The notes under the pieces were generated by a model. That model saw nothing but the letters and a program-made list of their open reading frames with translations. It was not told where the DNA came from and did no database searches. From assembly GCA_030673425.1 (NCBI GenBank), contig DAOVJB010000054.1:1-7680 (forward strand): 7,680 nt of DNA, written 5' to 3'. The first letter of the stretch is position 1; every line of letters begins with the position of its first letter. The stretch comes from Elusimicrobiota bacterium (GTDB lineage: Bacteria > CAYTYR01 > UBA6262 > DAOVJB01). A program made the translations under genes and the position numbers. Positions 1 to 6,032 of the stretch are shown in pieces.

Positions 1-45
1 AAATAGCAATAATACTAAAATTATTTTTGAAACTATTTTGGACAT
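1..45 (-). CDS. 5' end of a probable secreted or membrane protein, runs off left edge
   Basis: Only the first 15 codons are inside the window, read leftward from an ATG at 45-43. They translate as MSKIVSKIILVLLLF: two lysines followed by an unbroken hydrophobic run, the start of a Sec signal peptide or an N-terminal membrane anchor. The start is supported by a strong Shine-Dalgarno (GGGAGGT on the minus strand) eight bases upstream. It is the first start with a good ribosome-binding site downstream of the c-di-GMP-I riboswitch and terminator at 441-541 on the same strand, so it is the best candidate for the regulated gene. By family knowledge, such riboswitches often control surface, adhesion or motility proteins, which fits an exported product. 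The function cannot be told from 15 residues. Confidence 0.6.
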   Translation of the reverse strand, partial: MSKIVSKIILVLLLF

Positions 46-53
46 TTTTATTT

Positions 54-60
54 ACCTCCC
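54..60 (-). promoter_or_regulatory. Shine-Dalgarno deciding the start of the left-edge gene
   Basis: The minus strand reads GGGAGGT, then eight A/T bases (AAATAAAA), then ATG. It is a close match to the anti-Shine-Dalgarno at ideal spacing. This is the main reason for calling a gene from so few codons. Confidence 0.65.
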
Positions 61-82
61 ATTTTTTATTTTATTAACCAAT

Positions 83-408
83 TTTCCAATCAGTGTCCGT
101 ATAGATGCTACAAATGGCAAAGATTAGGAACTGACCCTACTTTTAGTTTTGCTGGTTTAGATACAGAGACATCAACAATTCCTGACCCGATGGGTTCTTC
201 AATGGGACGTACGGTCAATGGAGTTGACTCTGTACAAGGAACATTCCAAGATGATTTTGTTTTCATTACAGACTTCTCCTCCTTAGAAGATGGACAACAT
301 ACAATTCTTGTTCGTGCAACCGACATTGATGGAAACAACTACGACACCGTGCATCCTCTCCAGAGACCAATTCTTAATCCATCCTCTAATTTATCCAAAC
401 CTTGTTAG
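83..408 (+). pseudogene. relic of an Ig-like repeat from a surface protein, broken reading frame
   Basis: The plus-strand reading in frame 1 (about 124-345) contains DFSSLEDGQHTILVRATDID followed by GN, the kind of pattern seen at the C-terminal strands of bacterial Ig-like modules (roughly D-xx-L-xDG-xHT-xxVRATDxxGN). Just upstream, frame 2 (83-124) reads FPISVRIDATNGKD and meets a TAG at 125-127. A one-base shift there joins it to GTDPTFSFAG in frame 1. The match fades after about 345 and the frame ends at 406-408 in unrelated-looking residues. No ribosome-binding site or convincing start is present; the first ATG in frame 1 is at 190, inside the module. I read it as a fragment of a larger extracellular repeat protein, left by recombination or decay. 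It lies antisense within the long leader of the left-edge gene. The family assignment rests on pattern recognition alone. Confidence 0.35.
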
Positions 409-440
409 CAGTTTTTCATTAGTCAAATCAGCATATCAAC

Positions 441-482
441 AAAAAAACCGCGTTGCCTTAGTTTTTATCTTTGGCAACCCGG
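441..482 (-). terminator. intrinsic terminator of the c-di-GMP-I riboswitch (expression platform)
   Basis: On the minus strand, 482-473 (CCGGGTTGCC) pairs with 457-448 (GGCAACGCGG): nine of ten positions pair, with one mismatch, around a 15-base A-rich loop. Seven T follow at once (447-441). It is GC-rich and well formed. Its 5' arm is the last conserved block of the aptamer, so terminator and aptamer end probably cannot form together. Inference: ligand binding that holds the aptamer closed would favour read-through, an ON switch. Confidence 0.8.
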
Positions 483-541
483 CTTGCCTCTTGGCCCCGT
501 GGCTTTGCGTCCTATCTTTGCAGATAGTTTGCCCTTTTTCG
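469..541 (-). ncRNA. cyclic-di-GMP-I (GEMM-I) riboswitch aptamer
   Basis: The minus strand carries the ordered blocks of the GEMM-I consensus. First is GGGCAAAC, then a six-pair hairpin CTATCT-GCAA-AGATAG capped by a GNRA tetraloop. Next comes GGACGCAAAGCCACGGGG, a short second arm around GGCCAAGAGGCAAGCC, and finally GCCGGGTTGCCAAAG. The GNRA loop, the GGACGCAAAGCC core and the closing GGGTTGCC block are hallmarks of the family, whose ligand is the second messenger c-di-GMP. A consensus promoter lies just upstream and an intrinsic terminator overlaps its 3' end, giving a complete transcriptional switch. The likely target is the exported-protein gene starting at 45, although about 390 bases separate them. 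The second arm is shorter than in many family members. Confidence 0.9.
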
Positions 542-574
542 TATTTATATTATTTTATATCGCCTTATATTAAA

Positions 575-603
575 AGTATAGTATAAAAATGGTTAAATGT
601 CAA
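575..603 (-). promoter_or_regulatory. consensus sigma70-type promoter driving the riboswitch leader
   Basis: On the minus strand a perfect -35 TTGACA (603-598) is followed by a 17-base spacer and the -10 TATACT (580-575). A second, overlapping TATACT at 585-580 is too close to the -35 (12 bases). The predicted start of transcription is near 568, about 27 bases before the first aptamer block, as expected for a riboswitch leader. Confidence 0.8.
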
Positions 604-830
604 GGTTTTTCGTCTATTTATGCTATTTCCTCATCTATAGATCCTTTACTTATTCCATCATCCCATCACCTCCTTTCATACGCTACACCGCCCACAGTCG
701 CCCAGCCATTTTTCCGCCACAGCGGATCTGCCTCTGGCATGACATCGGCTGTGCTTTCTGTGGTCAGTTCCCCTTCGCCCCTGCATTAGTAGAGGAGGAT
801 TAGGATCAGACCTATACATTACACATTATT
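604..830. other. intergenic stretch with no confident gene; short protein-like reading on the minus strand
   Basis: This lies between the 3' end of uvrB and the riboswitch promoter. No terminator hairpin with a T-tract is visible after the uvrB stop codon. The part from about 680 to 785 is richer in GC than its surroundings. On the minus strand it has an open frame from 785 to a TGA at 668-666, including MPEADPLWRKNGWATVGG after an ATG at 740-738, with codons that look coding. In frame beyond the TGA, another 15 codons (WDDGISKGSIDEEIA) run to a TAA at 620-618. No ribosome-binding site precedes the ATG and I do not recognise the peptide. It may be a decayed gene or a small repeat. A CCGC/GCGG mini-hairpin sits near 713-724. 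Confidence 0.25.
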
Positions 831-2828
831 CTACTTATTTTTCTTCACCCTCATGCTTTTTAATTCTTTGATTCTGTCCCTTAAGACCGCTGCTAATTCA
901 AACTCCAGGCTACTTGCAGCATCATACATCTGCTTTTCTAAGTCCTTAATTATCTGGGGAATATTCCCTCCCGGGATATATTTATAGCCTTGCTCCTGTA
1001 TAAAATTAAAGGCTTTATGCTTAATCTGGTAGCTAATCTCCAAATCCTCCTGTATGGCTTTTTTAATTGTTTTGGGCAGGATATTATGCCTTTTATTATA
1101 TTCAATCTGTTTTTCCCTTCTGCGTTCCATCTCTTTTATAGCCCTTTTCATTGAACCGGTAATTGTATCTGCATACATAATAATCTGCCCATTTATATTC
1201 CTTGCCGCTCTCCCACAAACCTGTATGAGGGATGTTTCAGAACGCAGGAATCCTTCTTTATCCGCATCCAAAACAGCAACCAGCGATACTTCCGGTAAGT
1301 CCAGCCCTTCCCTTAAGAGGTTCACGCCAACAAGACAGTCATATTCACCTTTTCTCAATGCTTTCAGGATATCAATTCTATCAAGTGTCTTGACTTCGGA
1401 ATGCAAATATTGCACTTTTATTTTTTTCTCTAAGAGATAATCAGACAGGTCCTCGGCCATTCTTTTGGTAAGAGTGGTTACCAGCGTTCTCTCTTTATTC
1501 TTCACCCTATTGTGAACCTGTAAAATCAAATCATCAATCTGTCCTTTTGTTGGTTTTATGATTACCTCAGGGTCTACCAGCCCTGTAGGACGGATAACCT
1601 GTTCCACAACCACACCCTTGGCCTCCTTTAGCTCATAAGGACGAGGGGTAGCTGAGATATATACAACCTGGTTAATTAGACTCTCGAATTCTTTGAATTT
1701 CAGCGGACGGTTGTCCAGGGCGCTGGGCAGCCTGAAACCGTAATCAACCAGTGTCTGCTTTCTTGCCCTATCCCCGTTATACATACTGTTCAGCTGCGGA
1801 ATCGTAACATGAGACTCATCTATAATAATCAGGAAATCCTCTGGAAAATAATCTATGAGGCACTCAGGCCGTTCACCAGGAGGCCTTCGGCTCAAATGAC
1901 GGGAATAATTCTCAATACCGTGGCAGTAACCCACCTCATTCATCATCTCAAGGTCATAGTTGGTACGCATCTCTAATCTCTGAGCCTCCAATAGCTTCCC
2001 CTGGCTTTTTAACTCCTCAAGACGTAAGCTGAGTTCTTCCCTTATAGAAATATTAGCATCATGGAGTTTTGATGAGGTTGTAACAAAATGTGTGGCCGGA
2101 TAAATATAGGTTTTCTCTTTTTCACTTATCAGTTTACCTGTTAAAGGATTGATTTCAGTAATTCTTTCAATCGAATCCCCAAAAAATTCTATCCTGAGCG
2201 CAGTCTCCAGATAAGCAGGAAATATCTCTATTGTATCCCCCCTTACCCTGAATTTACCGCGTACAAACCCTATGTCATTGCGCTCATAATGGATACTTAC
2301 CAGCTCCTTTAGAATCGAGTCCCTTCCCTTAGAGCTGCCTTTTTCCAGAAGAACCAGTAAACTACCAAAATCATCGCGGGAACCGATATTGTATATGCAG
2401 GAAACACTGGCTACCACAACTACATCGCGTCTCTCAATAAGAGAGGTGGTGGTTTTCAGTCTCAAACGGTCCAGTTGTTCATTAATGGAAGCATCTTTTT
2501 CTATATAGGTGTCGGACTGAGGAATATATGCTTCAGGCTGGTAGTAATCATAATAACTGACGAAATAATCTACGGCATTAGAAGGAAAGAACTGCTTGAA
2601 TTCCGAGTAAAGCTGGGCGGCTAAAGTCTTATTATGGGAGATAACCAGGGTAGGCTTATTGATCCTTGCAATCAGGTTAGCAATGCTGTAAGTCTTGCCC
2701 GAGCCCGTTACACCCAGTAAAACCTGGTGTTTTGTTCCTCTTAAGATACCTCTGGTTAACTCCTCTATAGCCTGAGGCTGGTCTCCCTTTGGTCTAAATT
2801 CAGATACCAAGTTAAATTTACCTGACAA
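831..2828 (-). CDS. uvrB: excinuclease ABC subunit UvrB
   Basis: DNA-damage recognition helicase of nucleotide excision repair. It is loaded by UvrA, verifies the lesion and recruits UvrC for dual incision; cytoplasmic. The 665 residues match the family's usual 660-680. Visible in order: Walker A GVTGSGKT (39-46); the tyrosine-rich beta-hairpin that clamps [15 protein letters not shown] (92-103); the UvrA-interaction domain (about 150-250); the DEAD-type box DESH (337-340); SATPRPYE (392-399), where the usual Gly after SATP is Arg396; RPTGLVDP (413-420); helicase motif [11 protein letters not shown] (536-544); and a C-terminal UVR domain (about 625-660) that contacts UvrC. The start is a TTG at 2828-2826, preceded by AGGGG at six bases; the nearby ATG upstream is out of frame. 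The gene stands alone, divergent from the DUF4912 gene. No LexA-like operator was recognised. Confidence 0.98.
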   Translation of the reverse strand: MSGKFNLVSEFRPKGDQPQAIEELTRGILRGTKHQVLLGVTGSGKTYSIANLIARINKPTLVISHNKTLAAQLYSEFKQFFPSNAVDYFVSYYDYYQPEAYIPQSDTYIEKDASINEQLDRLRLKTTTSLIERRDVVVVASVSCIYNIGSRDDFGSLLVLLEKGSSKGRDSILKELVSIHYERNDIGFVRGKFRVRGDTIEIFPAYLETALRIEFFGDSIERITEINPLTGKLISEKEKTYIYPATHFVTTSSKLHDANISIREELSLRLEELKSQGKLLEAQRLEMRTNYDLEMMNEVGYCHGIENYSRHLSRRPPGERPECLIDYFPEDFLIIIDESHVTIPQLNSMYNGDRARKQTLVDYGFRLPSALDNRPLKFKEFESLINQVVYISATPRPYELKEAKGVVVEQVIRPTGLVDPEVIIKPTKGQIDDLILQVHNRVKNKERTLVTTLTKRMAEDLSDYLLEKKIKVQYLHSEVKTLDRIDILKALRKGEYDCLVGVNLLREGLDLPEVSLVAVLDADKEGFLRSETSLIQVCGRAARNINGQIIMYADTITGSMKRAIKEMERRREKQIEYNKRHNILPKTIKKAIQEDLEISYQIKHKAFNFIQEQGYKYIPGGNIPQIIKDLEKQMYDAASSLEFELAAVLRDRIKELKSMRVKKNK

Positions 2829-2854
2829 TTCCTTCCCCTTCTCATTTATTTAAT

Positions 2855-2879
2855 ATTATATTAGCATATCTGGAGTCAA
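2855..2879 (-). promoter_or_regulatory. possible uvrB promoter with weak -35
   Basis: The minus strand has a perfect -10 hexamer TATAAT (2860-2855). This would put the transcript start around 2848, some 20 bases ahead of the TTG start codon. The TTGACT upstream (2879-2874) is only 13 bases away, too close for a standard pair, and at the proper 17-base distance there is only a T-run. The -10 is plausible; the -35 is unresolved. Confidence 0.35.
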
Positions 2880-2932
2880 AAAAGCTACATCAATTAATAT
2901 TAAGCCATTTCCAGCAACACCTGATAAATCCC

Positions 2933-2961
2933 TTGACAAGATTCAATTTATACGGTAAAAT
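2933..2961 (+). promoter_or_regulatory. consensus promoter for the DUF4912-GH57 genes
   Basis: A perfect -35 TTGACA (2933-2938), a 17-base spacer and -10 TAAAAT (2956-2961) read rightward. The expected start is near 2968, giving a leader of about 80 bases to the ATG at 3050. No riboswitch or terminator was recognised in that leader. Confidence 0.75.
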
Positions 2962-3049
2962 AGTTATGTTCTTCGGAAAGGATTTTTATTAAAACATATC
3001 AATTGGGGATAACTAAACCGGAGTAGCACAAATGGAGGCGAAATAAAAA

Positions 3050-3922
3050 ATGGATAAAACAAAAGGGGGGGCATCTCAGAAAGCTGCCAGAATAACTCCT
3101 TCACCAAAACAGGATTACTACATCGAATGGGGCGAACCATTACCCGAAAGTTATGGGGATACCAAGATTATCCTTATGCCCAGAGACCCCAGATGGGCCT
3201 ATGCATACTGGGAAATTACTAATGAAACTAAAGAAAACATAAAGAAAAAATTCGGGAACGATATTTTTCAAAAATCACGTTTCACCCTAAGGGTTTACGA
3301 CGTAACTGATATTCAGTTTGACGGAAGGAACGCACATAGACATTTTGATTTAGGGATTACTGAAACAGCCGATAACTGGTACATTAATATGGGCGTACCC
3401 GAACGCAGCTATTGTGTGGACCTTGGATTATTAACACTAAGCGGAGATTTTATTCCTATCACCCGTTCCAATGTTGTGCACCTGCCCCGTGAGTCTGTTT
3501 CTCCTGTGACAGATGAGGCCTGGATGCAGATACGCTCGGAATTTGAAAAGATGATGAAATTAGCAGGTCTTGATAAAACAGGTATCAGCTCCGCTGAGGC
3601 AATGAAAATACTTATACAGAGAATAGAGAAAATAGCACCTATTTCCTCAGGCGGCTTGTCCTCAACTACATCCCGGGGTAAGATGAAAAAAGTTAAGAGA
3701 TTCTGGCTAATGGCTGATACGGAATTGGTTCTTTACGGTGCGACTGAACGGAACACACAACTAACCATACAGGGACAACACGTACCATTAAAGGCAGACG
3801 GAACATTCTCTTTGCGATTTGCTCTCCCTGACGGGAAGCAAGAAATTCCTATAGTTGCGGTATCCAAAGACAAAAGTAATACAGAGAAAATCACTATAAT
3901 TATAAATAAGAAAACAAAATAG
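3050..3922 (+). CDS. DUF4912 domain protein with C-terminal Ig-like segment
   Basis: The 290-residue protein has no signal peptide or membrane segment, so it is probably cytoplasmic. Residues about 35-150 match the DUF4912 pattern: GDTKIILMPRDPRWAYAYWE (36-55), then a beta-rich stretch with RVYDVTDIQFDG (81-92), and NWYINMGVPERSYCVDLG (109-126), a layout like an Ig/E-set sugar-binding fold. A helical linker follows (about 155-200). Residues about 215-286 form a second beta-rich segment with ELVLYGATERNTQLTIQG and DGTFSLRFALPDGKQ, resembling an Ig-like module. The ATG has GGAGG 11 bases upstream. It is the first gene after a consensus promoter and directly precedes the GH57 gene. DUF4912 genes next to GH57/DUF1957 genes are a recurrent arrangement, so a supporting role in alpha-glucan synthesis or binding is inferred. 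The molecular function is unknown. Confidence 0.85.
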   Translation: MDKTKGGASQKAARITPSPKQDYYIEWGEPLPESYGDTKIILMPRDPRWAYAYWEITNETKENIKKKFGNDIFQKSRFTLRVYDVTDIQFDGRNAHRHFDLGITETADNWYINMGVPERSYCVDLGLLTLSGDFIPITRSNVVHLPRESVSPVTDEAWMQIRSEFEKMMKLAGLDKTGISSAEAMKILIQRIEKIAPISSGGLSSTTSRGKMKKVKRFWLMADTELVLYGATERNTQLTIQGQHVPLKADGTFSLRFALPDGKQEIPIVAVSKDKSNTEKITIIINKKTK

Positions 3923-3935
3923 AAAACATTATAAA

Positions 3936-3988
3936 GATAGCACATTACGGATATTATGTAATATCCGTAGTCTGCTATCATATTTTTT
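3936..3988 (+). terminator. long hairpin plus T-tract between the DUF4912 and GH57 genes
   Basis: The outer arms GATAGCA (3936-3942) and TGCTATC (3973-3979) enclose the inner arms ACGGATATT and AATATCCGT around an ATGT loop. With the three extra pairs between them, this gives about 19 pairs and one mismatch. It is followed by ATA and six T (3983-3988). It looks like an intrinsic terminator, less GC-rich than classic ones, placed 28 bases before the GH57 start. As no second promoter is visible, partial read-through, or mRNA stabilisation or processing, is the likely role. Confidence 0.65.
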
Positions 3989-4016
3989 GTGACATAAACT
4001 AAACGAGGCATTAATC

Positions 4017-5603
4017 ATGGAAAAAGGAAACCTTTGTATAGTACTTCACGCCCATCTTCCTTATGTTCATCATCCGGAATATGATGATTTCCTCGAAGAA
4101 GACTGGTTATATGAAGCTATCACAGAAACCTATATCCCCTTAATAGATACTTTTGACAGACTTATTGAGGAAGGTGTTGATTTCCGTATTACTATGTCCC
4201 TAACACCTCCGCTCTGTGCTATGCTGAACAGTACTTTACTTCAGCAAAGATATATACGTCATCTTAATAAATTAATCGAACTTGCCCAAAAGGAAGTGGT
4301 CCGCACCCGCTGGCAACAGGAACTTAATCAAACCGCCATAATGTACGAATCCAGATTCAAGCAAGCACGCTATATATTTGAGGAAAAATATAAACGGAAT
4401 TTAATCTCTGCTTTTCGCAAGTTCCAGGATATGGGAAAGCTCGAAATAATCACATGCTGTGCTACTCACGGATTCCTGCCTTTGATGTTACATAAAAAAG
4501 CCGTAAAAGCACAAATCAAAATAGCAACTGATGATTATACGGCAAATTTCGGCAGGAAACCCAAAGGAATCTGGCTCAGCGAGTGCGCTTATAACCCGGG
4601 GGATGACGAAGAGCTTAAAAAAGAGGGAATAAGATTCTTCTTCACTGATACACACGGTATTCTTTACGGTTCAGTTCAACCTAAATATGCTGTTTTTGAA
4701 CCGGTATACTGTCCGAGCGGAGTGGCTGCATTCGGTAGAGATGCTGAGAGTTCAAGACAGGTCTGGAGCGCCTTAGAGGGATACCCCGGAGATTTTCGTT
4801 ACCGTGAGTTCTACAGAGACGCAGGGTATGACCTTGATTACGAATACCTCAGACATTACCTGCACAATGACGGTATCAGGAGAAACATTGGTATAAAATA
4901 TTACAAAATCACAGGAAACGTTATACTGGGACATAAACAAGCGTATAATCCAAAAGAAGCCCTTGATGCCTCAGCAGAACATGCCGGCAATTTTATGTTC
5001 AACCGCCAGCAACAGGCAGAACACCTTTATGAAATAATGGGTCATAAACCGATAATAGTTTGTCCGTATGACGCTGAGCTTTTTGGCCACTGGTGGTTCG
5101 AGGGACCTGATTTTCTGTACTTCCTTATAAAGAAAATCTTCTACGATCAGGATGAAATCCGCCTGGTTACACCGTCAGAATACCTGGATGAAAATCCACG
5201 TCATCAGGTACTTACTCCCTCTTTGTCCAGCTGGGGAGATAAAGGCTACAATGCATGCTGGCTTAATGGTAAAAATGACTGGATATACCGTCATTTACAC
5301 AAGGCCTCGGAAAGAATGGAAGAACTGGCCAGAACTTATCCTGAAAACATAAACGGCAATATGAGGCGTGCGTTAAATCAGGCTGCCAGGGAGCTGTTAC
5401 TTGCGCAAAGCAGTGACTGGGCATTTATAATGACTACCGAAACTACGGTTGCTTACGCCCATAAGAGGACAAAAAACCACCTAAGTAGATTCAATAAATT
5501 ATACCACGATATAAGGAACAACTGTATTAATGAAGAGTGGTTAGGTGAGATTGAAAGAAGGGACAATATTTTCCCTGCGTTAGACTACAGGGTATACCTC
5601 TGA
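4017..5603 (+). CDS. GH57 family protein of the DUF1957 type, probable 1,4-alpha-glucan branching enzyme
   Basis: The 528 residues match the usual length of GH57 branching enzymes. The N terminus CIVLHAHLPYVHHP carries the GH57 motif with His11 and His13. The catalytic Glu is seen as Glu189 in GIWLSECAYNPG (184-195), the family's nucleophile region. The second catalytic acid is Asp352 in CPYDAELFGHWWFEGPDFL (349-367). SSWGDKGYNACWLNG (404-418) and the helical C-terminal domain (about 425-510) with QSSDWAFIM are typical of the DUF1957 subgroup. Family members transfer alpha-1,4 glucan segments to form alpha-1,6 branches in glycogen, or hydrolyse alpha-glucans. No signal peptide, so cytoplasmic. 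GAGG eight bases before the ATG supports the start. It lies downstream of the DUF4912 gene across a hairpin. Branching rather than amylase activity is inferred, not shown. Confidence 0.92.
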   Translation: MEKGNLCIVLHAHLPYVHHPEYDDFLEEDWLYEAITETYIPLIDTFDRLIEEGVDFRITMSLTPPLCAMLNSTLLQQRYIRHLNKLIELAQKEVVRTRWQQELNQTAIMYESRFKQARYIFEEKYKRNLISAFRKFQDMGKLEIITCCATHGFLPLMLHKKAVKAQIKIATDDYTANFGRKPKGIWLSECAYNPGDDEELKKEGIRFFFTDTHGILYGSVQPKYAVFEPVYCPSGVAAFGRDAESSRQVWSALEGYPGDFRYREFYRDAGYDLDYEYLRHYLHNDGIRRNIGIKYYKITGNVILGHKQAYNPKEALDASAEHAGNFMFNRQQQAEHLYEIMGHKPIIVCPYDAELFGHWWFEGPDFLYFLIKKIFYDQDEIRLVTPSEYLDENPRHQVLTPSLSSWGDKGYNACWLNGKNDWIYRHLHKASERMEELARTYPENINGNMRRALNQAARELLLAQSSDWAFIMTTETTVAYAHKRTKNHLSRFNKLYHDIRNNCINEEWLGEIERRDNIFPALDYRVYL

Positions 5604-5606
5604 TAT

Positions 5607-6011
5607 TTAAGGATTATCGCTCAGTTTTCCTTTTACATAATCATCAAGAGCATTCTTATCTTTATCCTCTATTTTAACAAAAACAATACTCATCCTGTAT
5701 TTTCCTCCCCCTATAGCTTTTATCGCAACTATTTTCCCAAGAACATCCATAGAAGAGGCAAATTTCTGATCCTCACTTTTATCCAAACGAATCTCTAAAT
5801 CAAGCACAGTTCCAAATGGAAGGAACATGTGCGTTATTATTGCAACACCTCTAGAGTTAATATTTTTCGTTATGCCTTTTATAACGTTTGCGTTTCTTGT
5901 CAACCTTACATTTTTCCCCATAGACTTATCAATAATAAAGTAAGCCGGAACCTCAAATTTAAGCCGCTTGGCTCGACGTGTATCTCCGCTTATAAAAGGT
6001 TTTTTCTCCAT
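5607..6011 (-). CDS. PilZ domain protein (putative c-di-GMP receptor)
   Basis: A small soluble protein consisting almost entirely of one PilZ domain, 134 residues from the ATG at 6011-6009. PilZ domains bind c-di-GMP through an N-terminal RxxxR and a downstream (D/N)xSxxG motif. Here RRAKR is followed by LKFEVPAYF (residues 12-25), giving RxxxR. The second motif reads NINSRG, with Asn where Ser is usual, so binding could be altered. The later beta strands (TVLDLEIRL, VLGKIVAI, YRMSIVFVKI) complete the barrel. An in-frame GTG at 6020-6018 would add three residues. I prefer the ATG because AGGG (6023-6020) lies eight bases before it and overlaps the GTG. It follows ribBA by 21 bases on the same strand, so it is probably co-transcribed with the riboflavin genes. 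Its partner is unknown. Confidence 0.85.
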   Translation of the reverse strand: MEKKPFISGDTRRAKRLKFEVPAYFIIDKSMGKNVRLTRNANVIKGITKNINSRGVAIITHMFLPFGTVLDLEIRLDKSEDQKFASSMDVLGKIVAIKAIGGGKYRMSIVFVKIEDKDKNALDDYVKGKLSDNP

Positions 6012-6017
6012 TCCAAT

Positions 6018-6023
6018 CACCCT
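6018..6023 (-). promoter_or_regulatory. ribosome-binding site deciding the PilZ gene start
   Basis: The minus strand reads AGGGTG, eight bases (from the AGGG core) before the ATG at 6011-6009. It would overlap the alternative GTG start itself, which favours the ATG. Confidence 0.5.
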
Positions 6024-6032
6024 AAATTTAAT

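Noticed and set aside
108-338. 76-codon minus-strand open frame
   Set aside because: It is the antisense of the Ig-like reading, has no ribosome-binding site, and its Ser/Pro/Val-rich product looks like a shadow.
290-586. 98-codon plus-strand open frame
   Set aside because: It runs through the antisense of the riboswitch and terminator and its composition is non-coding; the RNA explanation on the minus strand is far better.
661-680. Plus-strand ATCACCTCCTTTC resembling the 3' end of 16S rRNA
   Set aside because: Only about 13 bases match, and no other 16S or spacer sequence lies around it. On the minus strand it is simply a Shine-Dalgarno-like AAAGGAGGTGAT.
589-803. Overlapping plus-strand open frames of 66-68 codons
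   Set aside because: No ribosome-binding site, Ser/Pro-rich low-information translation, and they begin within the minus-strand promoter.
2966-2992. Eight-codon leader ORF (MFFGKDFY) upstream of the DUF4912 gene
   Set aside because: Its ATG coincides with the predicted transcription start, so it would lack a ribosome-binding site; there is no attenuator behind it.
3032-3046. Four-codon ORF ATG GAG GCG AAA TAA just before the DUF4912 start
   Set aside because: It contains the Shine-Dalgarno of the real gene and is too short to be meaningful.
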